NCBI GenBank assembly: GCA_030655075.1
Contig: JAURWE010000034.1
Coordinates: 62,001-126,000 of the forward strand
From: Pararhizobium sp.
GTDB lineage: Bacteria; Pseudomonadota; Alphaproteobacteria; Rhizobiales; Rhizobiaceae
Length of the DNA stretch: 64,000 nucleotides
Direction: 5' to 3'
A model generated the notes under the pieces. The model ran no database searches, was not told where the DNA came from, and was given only the letters and a program-made list of their open reading frames with translations. Both the position numbers and the translations under genes were made by a program. Shown piece by piece: positions 10,257 through 18,536 of this stretch. Each line of letters opens with the position of its first letter. Position 1 is the first letter of the stretch.

Positions 10257-10541
10257 GTCGCCCGGGTCTAGCCCGAGCCGTGAGCCGCTGTTGCCGACAT
10301 GTTGCTGCGTGAACCGCTTGGTCCGTGCCGACCGCCAAAGAAGAGCTTCATTGTCACCTCACCATCTTCGATTCCTGCAGCGGGCTGCTGGCTACGCGCG
10401 CCATAAGGGCCCGCCGATCGTTTTGGCGGCTGCGCTGGCTGCTCGGTATGCTGAGAAGAGCTCCCCAATGAAGATCGGCGGGTTTTAATTGCTTGTCGCG
10501 CGCAAGTCAGCAATGATCTCAGCAGGCAGGGAGAACCAGTT
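10257..10541. other. Island intergenic stretch, nothing recognised
   Basis: 285 bp between the RIME-like element and the Rap1a-like gene. Short frames exist on both strands (for example 10291-10488 plus and 10268-10513 minus), but neither has a start signal or a recognisable product. It could be decayed coding DNA. Confidence 0.4.
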
Positions 10542-10883
10542 TTGTTGAAATTTCTCGTAATAGCGCTCTATGCGATGTCCTTTGGCAGCGCCTGCGCGAA
10601 GGAGCAATACACCGTTGCTAGCGCCCTTACAAAAGCAAACCAAGCTTGGCTCAATGAAAGAATTGAGACGATCGGGACAACGCTCATGTGGGCAAACGAC
10701 TACGCCAACGACAATGGGCCGGGAATCTTCTGTCCGCCGCCAAACGCTACCGTCGCAGGCCCGCAATGGCGTCTTATGTTGGAGCACACTCTTAAAGCCA
10801 TGCCATCGTATCATGACATTGAGCTTGAAAAACTTCCGCTTGTTATGATCTCAGCAGCTGAGATAACATTTCCCTGTAGATAG
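10542..10883 (+). CDS. Rap1a/Tai-like small secreted protein
   Basis: A 113-aa protein with an N-terminal signal peptide (MLKFLVIALYAMSFGSACA). The mature part resembles the Rap1a/Tai immunity fold: an FCPP motif (C64), a predicted helix with WRLMLEHTLKAMP, and a terminal FPC (C112), the pair likely forming the family's disulfide. Rap1a proteins in Serratia protect against type VI amidase effectors; no effector gene is seen here, so a role as orphan immunity protein is inference. The start is TTG at 10542, with GGGAG 8 nt upstream; TTG at 10545 is the alternative. Confidence 0.55.
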   Translation: MLKFLVIALYAMSFGSACAKEQYTVASALTKANQAWLNERIETIGTTLMWANDYANDNGPGIFCPPPNATVAGPQWRLMLEHTLKAMPSYHDIELEKLPLVMISAAEITFPCR

Positions 10884-10893
10884 TTGGACCTCA

Positions 10894-11160
10894 TCAGTCG
10901 AGGCTAAGCGTTTTATCCGTTCGGGTGAAACCCTGCTCGGCCATGCAAGCGTTGAAGGTGCTGCTAGCTCCGATAGCACCGGCGATCCACAACCTGCCCG
11001 CAGCGACCTGCGTTTCACCAGCGCGACCGTTGCAAATCGCCTTTGCGCGCTCAAACCGACCTTCATACGACGTCGACGAGGTCTCCTTCCACGAGGCGGA
11101 AGTGCTGTTGTTGCATGACGCTAGTATTAGCCCCATGGCTATCAATAAAATGACACGCAT
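10894..11160 (-). CDS. Small lipoprotein of unknown function
   Basis: An 88-aa predicted lipoprotein: MRVILLIAMGLILASC gives a clear signal peptide and lipobox Cys16. The rest contains a short hydrophobic Gly/Ala segment (LWIAGAIGASSTFNACM) and ends with QGFTRTDKTLSLD. Similar short lipoproteins with a Cys near the C-terminus are common in phage and island DNA. ATG at 11160 is preceded on the minus strand by GGGAG at good spacing. It converges with the Rap1a-like gene. Confidence 0.6.
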   Translation of the reverse strand: MRVILLIAMGLILASCNNSTSASWKETSSTSYEGRFERAKAICNGRAGETQVAAGRLWIAGAIGASSTFNACMAEQGFTRTDKTLSLD

Positions 11161-11273
11161 TGATTCTCCCGCAACCTAACCGGACATCATCGACTTCCCG
11201 GTTGCAATCTCGCATATTCGGGACGATTGGCAACAGGCAGTATACCGGCTCGCAAACTGGACTAAGCCGCAGA

Positions 11274-12011
11274 ATGAACAACGACCAGATTCGAGATGAG
11301 GTGATTAAAAAAATCGTCGCGCTTGCACAGCGGAACGATGGCAAACCGCCCGGTGTAGAGCGGTTTGAAGCTGAGACAGGAATCAAACGGCATAAACTGC
11401 TTGGACCGATCTGGCGCACTTGGGCGGATGCCTTGGGTGAGGCGGGGTTTGCTCCAAACGTTCTAAATAAGGCATTCAGCGACGAGAAGATTCTGAGCTC
11501 TGTTTTAGAAATCTCAAAAGCCATTGGCCGATTTCCAACGACCGGAGACTTGGCTTTTGAAACGACCCGGCGACCCGACGCGCCAAACCGCAAAACCATA
11601 GGAAAGCGATGGAATATGGTCGAGCTCGCTGAAGCTCTTGTAACCTACGCTGAAGGCCTCGGCGAAACTGATGTGGTCGCAAACGCTCGGCAATATCTAT
11701 CAACCCGAACCCCAAGAGCCGCTTCGGTTGAAATCGCAGAGGATAAGTTTCCCTCCGGCTATGTATACATGCAGCGGCATGGCAATGATTATAAGATCGG
11801 ATTTACGAGCTCGTTGAGTAAGAGAGGCCGACAGATCCAGATCGAGTTGCCTCAGGAAATCGAACTCGTTCATTCGATTTTGACGGATGATCCGTCAGGC
11901 GTCTAAGCGTATTGGCACAAACGTTTTTCGGAAAAGCGAACGCGTGGCGAATGGTTTAGGCTCAGCAGGGCCGATGTTGCAGTCTTTAAGCGTTGGTCGA
12001 AAATCTGGTAG
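11274..12011 (+). pseudogene. GIY-YIG (T5orf172-type) protein interrupted by in-frame TAA
   Basis: The frame opens at ATG 11274 and stops at TAA 11904-11906, but the same frame continues to TAG 12009-12011 with conserved-looking sequence (AYWHKRFSEKRTRGEWFRLS, then ADVAVFKRW). Residues ~1-120 contain two copies of a homing-endonuclease-associated type repeat (around FEAETGIKRHKL and GDLAFETTRR). From residue ~162, GYVYMQ..NDYKIGFTSSLSKR is a T5orf172/GIY-YIG core; the segment after the stop supplies the usual H-x-x-F and GEWF parts. A single G-to-T change of GAA or GAG would explain codon 211. Either a pseudogene or a truncated product. Confidence 0.72.
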
Positions 12012-12023
12012 GGCAGAACAGCG

Positions 12024-13019
12024 ATGGATTTAGATCAGGAAGCGCAGGCCATCGCGTACGAATGGCAGGTCAGTGTCGAGCTGCTAGAGAATGTTGATTG
12101 GGGTTTAGAGGAAGTCAGAAATCCCAGTGGCGTATTACAAGGCTATTTCGTTCGATTTGCAGAGAACACTGACCGCGACCTCTTGGACGCGCTGGGCGTC
12201 TCGCCGGGGGAGTTTCATCGCGAAGCGACCAGAGTCGTTTTCGATGATCCCTATCCAGAAGATGACAGTTTCTACGCGATTAGCGATCCGCTACCCGACA
12301 TATCTGACTCCTTCGATGACGGAGAAATTTTAGATCTGAACGAACCGGGTATGGTTGAAGATTGGAATCTGTCCGGATCAGAAGAGGACTACACCAAGAC
12401 AACCACTCGCCGAACGGACAATCGGCCGCCCGGTGAGGCTTTTATTACGGATGAACATGGAAGGGTAATAACCGATGAGCTAGGACGCGGTATCACCGCG
12501 TCGACAACTTCAACGGCCGCTTCCAATTTTTCTGATTTCAAGTTTGGAGGTTCAAACTTCACACGAGTAGGAGTTGATTTAGAAGCACTTGCTAAGTTTT
12601 ATAGTGAGCTGAATGCTCGACTGGATACCCTTGAATCTTCGGTGCAGAATTACCGCGATAGCCTCCCGCCTCGAAGCCATAATCGGCCGCCGGAACTCGT
12701 CGAACCTGAGCCCATTTCTGCCAACCAGTTGAATGCGGTGGTCGAACTCTCCACCGAAATAAGAATGGAAGTTGGCAAACCTGATCCCAACCCCGTAACG
12801 CTGCAAGCGCATGCATCGTCGCTACGAAATATTGCTGGATCAATCATGTTGTGGATCGGCAAAAAGTTAGACGCTGGAGTTGACGGTGTGATCACCTGGG
12901 GCGCGCCGCTGGGTGCTTATTGGATGTATGAGCATCCTGAAAAAGTCCGCGCGGCAATCGACGCCGTTGTGGAAACGGTAACTCAAATTGCGCAATTCCT
13001 GATATCAGTTGTTGTTTGA
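12024..13019 (+). CDS. Unknown acidic 331-aa protein of the island
   Basis: No family recognised. The N-terminal ~125 residues are strongly acidic. Two NRPP motifs (133-136 and 220-223) flank a middle region; residues 141-156 hold a tandem ITDEHGRV/ITDELGRG repeat, and about 184-212 looks coiled-coil (EALAKFYSELNARLDTLESS). The C-terminal ~80 residues (SIMLWIGKKLD...GVITWGAPLGAYW...QIAQFLISVVV) are amphipathic to hydrophobic and may touch a membrane. It starts 12 bp after the GIY-YIG frame, with a weak ribosome-binding site, and is the last gene before attR. Confidence 0.55.
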   Translation: MDLDQEAQAIAYEWQVSVELLENVDWGLEEVRNPSGVLQGYFVRFAENTDRDLLDALGVSPGEFHREATRVVFDDPYPEDDSFYAISDPLPDISDSFDDGEILDLNEPGMVEDWNLSGSEEDYTKTTTRRTDNRPPGEAFITDEHGRVITDELGRGITASTTSTAASNFSDFKFGGSNFTRVGVDLEALAKFYSELNARLDTLESSVQNYRDSLPPRSHNRPPELVEPEPISANQLNAVVELSTEIRMEVGKPDPNPVTLQAHASSLRNIAGSIMLWIGKKLDAGVDGVITWGAPLGAYWMYEHPEKVRAAIDAVVETVTQIAQFLISVVV

Positions 13020-13176
13020 ACATACCCATAAACGGCTGAAAGAGCGAAACTGAAAATACCAGTTGATCGCATCCCTGATATCGGGCAAAAGACCATCGAC
13101 TTCGATACAAAGGTCAGTGCATTACAAGCTTACAAAGTGCGTAAAAAAAGTGTTGAAATTCAACGATTTAGCCGAT

Positions 13177-13203
13177 TTCGAATCTCTCCACTCCGACCAC
13201 TTC
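13177..13203 (+). repeat. Right attachment repeat (attR)
   Basis: A 27-bp exact copy of the tRNA-Pro 3' end (9985-10011). The rest of the tRNA is absent, so this is the fragment displaced by integration. The 307-bp gap 13020-13326 holds this repeat and no recognised gene. Confidence 0.88.
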
Positions 13204-13326
13204 GCAGGCGGATTTCTTCAAAAGCCGCGCACATGGGCTTGCGATCCCGGCTTTGAAGAGCAAGATGGCATTGGGCGGATAGCGCAGGTGCTGACCGTCC
13301 GGAAAACTGGAACGGGTGCAATCACG

Positions 13327-13632
13327 ATGTCCGCCAAAATTTACCGTCCCGCGAAGACAGCCATGCAGTCTGGCAAGGCCAAGACGCATCTCTGGATTCT
13401 CGAATTTGATGCGGAAAAGCCGCGCACGATCGATCCGATCATGGGCTACACCAGCTCCGGCGATACCCGCCAGCAGCTGAAGCTGACCTTCGATACGCAG
13501 GAACTTGCTGTTGCCTATGCCGAGCGCAACGGCATCGCATTCCGCGTCATCGAGCCGAAGGAAGCCACACGCAAGAACGTGTCTTACCCGGATAACTTCC
13601 GCTTCACCCGCACGCAGCCCTGGACACACTGA
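13327..13632 (+). CDS. NDUFS4-like complex I accessory subunit
   Basis: A 101-aa protein of the ETC complex I 18-kDa (NDUFS4/AQDQ) family, which in alphaproteobacteria and mitochondria sits on the matrix arm of NADH:ubiquinone oxidoreductase. Motifs: MSAKIYRPAKTAMQSGKA, WILEF, PLMGYTSS-type segment (DPIMGYTSSGDTRQQ), LTFDTQELAVAYAERNG, and YPDNFRF near the end. ATG at 13327 was chosen because it starts exactly at the family N-terminus; the frame upstream belongs to the island end. Without the island it would lie shortly downstream of tRNA-Pro. Confidence 0.9.
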   Translation: MSAKIYRPAKTAMQSGKAKTHLWILEFDAEKPRTIDPIMGYTSSGDTRQQLKLTFDTQELAVAYAERNGIAFRVIEPKEATRKNVSYPDNFRFTRTQPWTH

Positions 13633-13688
13633 CAAAACCCCGAGTGGTTCCAGATCGCGCCAGCATGGCGGTCTGGCCGCTTAAAGAC

Positions 13689-13765
<77 letters not shown>

Positions 13766-13856
13766 TTTTCTGAGACGCCATTTACAACAATGATCTCCGT
13801 CCGTGTCAGCATTCGACGTCAAGGTGGAAGCATCGCCCGGCCACAAAACAAGACAC

Positions 13857-13889
13857 AAAAAAGCCGCCAGGATCGCTCCAGGCGGCTTT
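13857..13889 (-). terminator. Terminator downstream of aapP
   Basis: Stem AAAGCCGCC (13860-13868) with GGCGGCTTT (13881-13889). On the minus strand the stem is followed by TTTTTTGTGT, so it ends the aapJQMP transcript 25 bp past the aapP stop. Confidence 0.8.
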
Positions 13890-13913
13890 GTGTTTTGCGC
13901 AGTCCGTCCAAGC

Positions 13914-14690
13914 CTAATGCAGAATCTGGCTGAGGAACAGTTTTGTGCGTTCGTGCTGCGGGTTGTCGAAGAAGGCGGCGGGTTCGTTCTGTTCGACGAT
14001 CTGGCCCTGATCCATGAAGATGACGCGGTTGGCGACCTGGCGGGCAAAGCCCATTTCGTGGGTGACGCACAGCATGGTCATGCCTTCTTCTGCAAGGCCG
14101 ACCATCGTATCGAGAACTTCCTTGATCATTTCCGGATCGAGCGCCGAGGTCGGCTCGTCGAACAGCATGACGCGCGGGTTCATGCAGAGCGAGCGGGCAA
14201 TCGCCACGCGCTGCTGCTGACCGCCGGACAGCTGACCCGGATACTTGTTGGCCTGCTCGGGGATTTTTACGCGCTTCAGGAAGTGCATCGCCACTTCCTC
14301 GGCCTGCTTCTTCGGCATCTTGCGCACCCAGATCGGCGCCAGCGTGCAGTTTTCGAGAATCGTCAGGTGCGGGAACAAGTTGAAGTGCTGGAACACCATG
14401 CCGACTTCGCGGCGCACTTCGTCGATCTTCTTCAGATCGTTGGTAAGCTCGATGCCGTCAACGAAGATATTGCCCTTCTGGTGTTCTTCGAGCCGGTTGA
14501 TGCAGCGGATCATCGTCGACTTGCCGGAGCCCGACGGGCCGGCAATGACGATGCGCTCGCCGCGCATGACCTTCAGGTTGATATCGCGCAGAACGTGAAA
14601 GTCACCGTACCACTTGTTCATGCCGACGATTTCGACGGCGACGTCCGTGGCGGAAACTTCCATTTTCGAGGTTGCGGCTTCAGTTGCCAT
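13914..14690 (-). CDS. aapP: General L-amino acid ABC transporter, ATPase AapP
   Basis: The 258-aa nucleotide-binding subunit that powers uptake of a broad range of L-amino acids. It has Walker A GPSGSGKST, the Q-loop in VFQHFNLFPHLT, signature LSGGQQQRVAIARS, Walker B VMLFDEPTSALD and the switch His in CVTHEMGFA. It is the last gene of the minus-strand aapJQMP operon, 21 bp after aapM. Confidence 0.95.
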   Translation of the reverse strand: MATEAATSKMEVSATDVAVEIVGMNKWYGDFHVLRDINLKVMRGERIVIAGPSGSGKSTMIRCINRLEEHQKGNIFVDGIELTNDLKKIDEVRREVGMVFQHFNLFPHLTILENCTLAPIWVRKMPKKQAEEVAMHFLKRVKIPEQANKYPGQLSGGQQQRVAIARSLCMNPRVMLFDEPTSALDPEMIKEVLDTMVGLAEEGMTMLCVTHEMGFARQVANRVIFMDQGQIVEQNEPAAFFDNPQHERTKLFLSQILH

Positions 14691-14711
14691 TTGTTGTTTT
14701 CCCCTTGAGAG

Positions 14712-15869
14712 TTATCGTTTGTGGCCTTTGTCGAGCAGGCGTTCCATGAACCCCGAATAGCGCGACATGCCGAAGCAGAAGATCCAGAAGACGAAGCCTG
14801 CAAAGATCAGGCCCGAAAGCGGTGTGACGGGCGAGGCCCAGTTGGAATCGGAGAAGTTCAGGCGAACGATGCCGAGAAGGTCGAACATGCCGATGATCGA
14901 CACGAGCGACGTATCCTTGAACAGGCCGATGAACGTGTTGACGATGCCCGGGATGACCAGCTTCAGCGCCTGCGGCAGGATGATCAGCCGCATTTTCTGC
15001 CAATAGCTCAGACCCAGCGAATCGGCGCCTTCGCCCTGACCCTTGGGGATAGCCTGCAGGCCGCCGCGGATGACTTCGGCCATGTAGGCGGATGCGAAGA
15101 AGGACACGCCGATCAGCGCGCGCAGAAACTTGTCCACCGTCATGCCCTGCGGCAGGAACAGCGGCAGCATGACGCTGGCCATGAACAGAACCGTGATCAG
15201 CGGGATGCCGCGCACGATTTCGATGAAGATCGTGCAGATCATCCGGATGACAGGCATGTGCGACCGCCGCCCGAGCGCCAGTGCAATGCCGAAGGGCAGG
15301 GACACGACGATGCCGACGAAGGAGAGGATCAGCGTCACCATCAGGCCGCCCCAGAGCGGGGTTTCGACGAATTCGAGGCCGAAGACGCCGCCGAGCAGCA
15401 GGATGAACGACAGGATCGGCAGGGCGACGAAGAGCAGCGCCGCATTGAGAATCTTGTGCGGCACCTTCGGCATCAGCATCGGGATCAAGAGCACGACGAA
15501 GAGGATGGCGACCAGCAGCGGCCGCCAGCGCTCGGCAACCGGATAGCGGCCGACCATGAACTGGTCGAACTTGGCCCCGACGAAAGCCCAGCACCCGCCG
15601 CTCCAGCCTTCCGGCTGCGAGCCGCCTTGTGCGGCCGTGGCGCAGACGCCGCGTCCACCGCCGGTCCAGGAGGCATCGATGAACAGCCACTTGATGGCCG
15701 GTGGCAGCAGCCAGGCGAGAACGAGGAAGGCAATGATCGTCAGCACCGAATCTTTCGGCGTGGCGAATAGGTTCTTGCGGGCCCAGGCCACGAAACCCTT
15801 TTCAAGGCCCGGTGGCGGTTCCTGGGTCAGCATGTCCTGACGTACGAAGTTGATGGTTTGTGTCGTCAT
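14712..15869 (-). CDS. aapM: General L-amino acid ABC transporter, permease AapM
   Basis: A 385-aa inner-membrane permease of the HisMQ type with the long N-terminal extension typical of Aap/Bzt systems. Hydrophobic segments include SVLTIIAFLVLAWLLPP and a string in the C-terminal half. The ATPase-coupling EAA loop is visible as EVIRGGLQAIPKGQGEGADSLG. A hydrophilic region with four Cys-containing residues at about 70-100 lies between the first segments. It pairs with AapQ; the genes are 4 bp apart. Confidence 0.94.
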   Translation of the reverse strand: MTTQTINFVRQDMLTQEPPPGLEKGFVAWARKNLFATPKDSVLTIIAFLVLAWLLPPAIKWLFIDASWTGGGRGVCATAAQGGSQPEGWSGGCWAFVGAKFDQFMVGRYPVAERWRPLLVAILFVVLLIPMLMPKVPHKILNAALLFVALPILSFILLLGGVFGLEFVETPLWGGLMVTLILSFVGIVVSLPFGIALALGRRSHMPVIRMICTIFIEIVRGIPLITVLFMASVMLPLFLPQGMTVDKFLRALIGVSFFASAYMAEVIRGGLQAIPKGQGEGADSLGLSYWQKMRLIILPQALKLVIPGIVNTFIGLFKDTSLVSIIGMFDLLGIVRLNFSDSNWASPVTPLSGLIFAGFVFWIFCFGMSRYSGFMERLLDKGHKR

Positions 15870-15873
15870 GATC

Positions 15874-17067
15874 TTATCTCTCCACCAATGCCATCTTGGC
15901 GTTGAACCAGTTCATGAACATCGACGTCGTCAAGCTGATCGTCAGATAGACGATAAGCCAGATGGTCACGACCTCGATCGCCTGACCCGTCTGGTTGAGC
16001 ACCGTGTTGCCGACGGCGACCAGATCCGCATAACCGATGGCAATGGCCAGCGACGAGTTCTTCGTCAGGTTGAGATACTGGCTGGTGAGCGGCGGAATGA
16101 CGATGCGCATGGCCTGCGGGATGACCACAAGCCGTGTGGTGAGACCCGGCCGGATGCCGAGCGCATGGGCCGCTTCCGTCTGGCCCTTGCTGACGCCGCG
16201 AATACCGGCGCGCACGATTTCGGCGATGAAGGAGGCCGTGTAGAAGGACAATGCCAGGAACAGCGACAGGAATTCCGGCCCGATGACCGAACCGCCTGTC
16301 AGGTTGAACTTGCCGGCGATCGGCACGTCGAAGGACAGCGGCATGCCGGTGATGAGAAACACCAGCACCGGCAGGCCGATGACCAGACCAAGCACGGTCG
16401 GCAGCAGCGGAAAGCCCTGTCCGGTCGCCATCTGACGCTTGCGCGCAAACCGGGCGATGAAGAAACTGGCGATGACGCCAAGGACGAAGGCATAGAAGGT
16501 GAACTGCGTCAGGCTTTCGAAGATCGGCTTCGGGAAGGCGACGCCGCGATTGCTGACAAAGACGTTGAGCGGCAGCTGCAGCGCCTCCTTGGCCTGCGGC
16601 ATGACGGCGAGAACGCCGCTGTACCAGAAGAAGATGACCAGCAGCGGCGGAATGTTGCGGAAGATTTCCACATAGAGCATCGACAGCTTGGCGATCAGCC
16701 AGTTGTGCGACAGCCGGCCGATGCCGACCAGAAAGCCGATGATCGTCGCGGTGATGATGCCGCAGAAGGCGACCAGCAGCGTGTTGAAGAAGCCGACGAC
16801 CAGGGCGCGGCCGTAGGTCGAATCGGAAGAGTAGGCGATCAGCGATTGTCCGACGTCGAAGCCGGCGCGGCTGTTGAGGAACCCGTAGCCGGAGGCGATA
16901 TTGGCGCGCTGGAGGTTCGCGATCGTGTTGACGCTCACCCAGTAGATGAACAGTACGAGCAGCAGAAGCGTGATGCCCTGATAGGCGTAGCCGCGAAATT
17001 TTGGATCGTTCAGAATTGAGCCTGCCGGGCGAGCCTTGCCGGACGGAGTCGTGGCGTCAACGGTCAT
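15874..17067 (-). CDS. aapQ: General L-amino acid ABC transporter, permease AapQ
   Basis: A 397-aa inner-membrane permease. N-terminal membrane segment GITLLLLVLFIYWVSV, further segments through GFFNTLLVAFCGIITATIIGFLVG, and the EAA loop EIVRAGIRGVSKGQTEAAHALG, then VIPQAMRIVIPPLTSQYLNL. Forms the channel with AapM. A stable hairpin separates it from aapJ, which should lower its expression relative to the binding protein. Confidence 0.94.
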   Translation of the reverse strand: MTVDATTPSGKARPAGSILNDPKFRGYAYQGITLLLLVLFIYWVSVNTIANLQRANIASGYGFLNSRAGFDVGQSLIAYSSDSTYGRALVVGFFNTLLVAFCGIITATIIGFLVGIGRLSHNWLIAKLSMLYVEIFRNIPPLLVIFFWYSGVLAVMPQAKEALQLPLNVFVSNRGVAFPKPIFESLTQFTFYAFVLGVIASFFIARFARKRQMATGQGFPLLPTVLGLVIGLPVLVFLITGMPLSFDVPIAGKFNLTGGSVIGPEFLSLFLALSFYTASFIAEIVRAGIRGVSKGQTEAAHALGIRPGLTTRLVVIPQAMRIVIPPLTSQYLNLTKNSSLAIAIGYADLVAVGNTVLNQTGQAIEVVTIWLIVYLTISLTTSMFMNWFNAKMALVER

Positions 17068-17125
17068 TCATTGCCTCTTTTCCCCTTGAACACCCTATGC
17101 TGGGCGTTTCATTCTTTTTAGGAAA

Positions 17126-17149
17126 GCAAAGCGGCCGAAGCCGCTTTGC
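17126..17149 (-). promoter_or_regulatory. Intercistronic hairpin between aapJ and aapQ
   Basis: A perfect 10-bp stem (GCAAAGCGGC at 17126-17135 with GCCGCTTTGC at 17140-17149). On the minus strand the loop is TTCG closed by C-G, an extra-stable UUCG tetraloop, and a short T stretch follows. It lies 17 bp after the aapJ stop. Likely a 3' stabiliser or partial terminator that sets a high binding-protein to permease ratio. Confidence 0.75.
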
Positions 17150-17166
17150 CAGTATTCAAGCTGATA

Positions 17167-18192
17167 TCAACGAACCGGCGGCGAGTACTGCAGGCCGCCC
17201 TTGTTCCACAGTGCGTTCAGGCCACGCTCGATCTTCAACGGGCTGGCCGGACCGACGTTGCGCTCGAACGCTTCGCCATAATTGCCGACAGCCTTGATGA
17301 TGTTGACGGCCCAGTCGTTGGTCAGGCCGAGATCGGTGCCGATCTTGCTGTCTGCCTCAACGCCAAGGAAGCGCTGGATGTCCGGGTTGGTCGACTTCTT
17401 CATCTCTTCGACGTTGGCCGAGGTGATGCCGAAATCTTCCGCGTTGACCATGGCGTAATGAACCCAGGTCACGATGTCGAACCACTGGTCGTCACCCTGA
17501 CGAACGGCCGGTCCGAGCGGCTCCTTGGAGATGATTTCCGGAAGGATGATGTGATCATCAGGAGCAGCCAGCGTCAGGCGCAGCGAATAGAGGCCCGACT
17601 GGTCGGTCGTGTAGACGTCGCAACGGCCGGCATCATAGGCGGCGTTCACTTCTTCGAGCTTTTCGAAGACGACCGGATTGTACTGAAGGTTGTTGGCCTT
17701 GAAATAGTCGGCCAGGTTCAGCTCGGTGGTCGTGCCCGACTGGACGCAGACAGCGGCGCCGGACAGTTCGAGAGCCGACTTGACATTCAGTGCCTTGCGG
17801 ACCATGAAGCCCTGGCCGTCATAATAGTTGACGGCACGGAAGTTGAAGCCGAGCGCGGTGTCGCGGCTGAGCGACCAGGTCGTGTTGCGCGTCAGAACGT
17901 CGACTTCGCCGGACTGCAGAGCCGGGAAACGGTCCTTTGCAGAGGTCGGCGTGTACTTGGCCTTGGTCGGATCGCCGAAGATGGCGGCTGCGATGCCCTT
18001 GCAGTAATCAACGTCAAGACCGCTCCAGTTGCCCGATGCGTCCGGTGCCGAGAAACCGGCCAGACCCGAGTTCACGCCGCACTGGACGAAACCCTTTGCC
18101 TTGACGTCGTCGAGTGTCGTGGCCGAAGCGGCATGTGTGCCGATTGCCATGACGGCAGCGCCCGCGAGAGCTGCCATGATCATTCTTGCCAT
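17167..18192 (-). CDS. aapJ: General L-amino acid ABC transporter, periplasmic binding protein AapJ
   Basis: A 341-aa periplasmic solute-binding protein of SBP family 3. Signal peptide MARMIMAALAGAAVMAIGTHAASA, then TLDDVKAKGFVQCGVN, SGLDVDYCKGIAAAIFGD, DVLTRNTTWSLSRDTALGF and AVCVQSGTTTELNLADYF, which match the Aap/Bzt subgroup. First gene of the operon; its promoter lies in the gap shared with metC. Confidence 0.95.
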   Translation of the reverse strand: MARMIMAALAGAAVMAIGTHAASATTLDDVKAKGFVQCGVNSGLAGFSAPDASGNWSGLDVDYCKGIAAAIFGDPTKAKYTPTSAKDRFPALQSGEVDVLTRNTTWSLSRDTALGFNFRAVNYYDGQGFMVRKALNVKSALELSGAAVCVQSGTTTELNLADYFKANNLQYNPVVFEKLEEVNAAYDAGRCDVYTTDQSGLYSLRLTLAAPDDHIILPEIISKEPLGPAVRQGDDQWFDIVTWVHYAMVNAEDFGITSANVEEMKKSTNPDIQRFLGVEADSKIGTDLGLTNDWAVNIIKAVGNYGEAFERNVGPASPLKIERGLNALWNKGGLQYSPPVR

Positions 18193-18536
18193 TTTTTAAA
18201 ACCCTTTTTTGTTATCTTGTTCGTCCCGCAGCTTACAGCCCTTGAAGGCGAAACATGCGGCCCCCGCCACCCTCCTGGCGCGAGTGGGACCTATCTCATG
18301 CTCAAAATGTCCGGGGGTCAAGACACGTTGCCGATTTTCTGGGCTATAAAGCTAATTTCCTGATTTCCGTTCGAAAAACAGGCTTTTTGGTGGAATTTCG
18401 TGCAGATGATGCCCAGAAAAGGGTCTGGATCGATGCTGGAGTACACAAACAGACCCTTGCAGCCCCGAGATTGAACTTGACCGCTCACGCCCGCATGCCA
18501 CAAGTCGGCGGACTTTATTTCAAACGGAATGACCTG
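18193..18536. other. Divergent aapJ-metC promoter region
   Basis: 344 bp between two divergently transcribed genes; it must carry both promoters. I see no recognisable operator, RNA gene or repeat. A frame open upstream of metC from 18255 lacks metC homology before 18537. Confidence 0.5.

Larger units (their letters stand above)
10012..13203 (+). mobile_element. tRNA-Pro mini-island (3.2 kb) without integrase
   Basis: The segment between the 27-bp direct repeats at 9985-10011 and 13177-13203. It has a visibly lower GC content and different codon use from its neighbours. It holds a RIME-like repeat, a Rap1a-like secreted protein, a small lipoprotein, a GIY-YIG gene interrupted by a stop, and an unknown acidic protein. 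No tyrosine recombinase or relaxase gene is present, so it is either a decayed island or one mobilised in trans. Integration at the 3' end of a tRNA gene is the classic tyrosine-recombinase signature. Confidence 0.8.

Noticed and set aside
10268..10513. Small frame in the island, possible integrase remnant
   Set aside because: The translated sequence shows no recombinase motif (no R..H.R..Y) and no start signal.
15850..17019. Long plus-strand frame across aapQ
   Set aside because: Composition is dominated by Asp, Gln, Arg and His, typical of antisense shadows, and aapQ is unambiguous.
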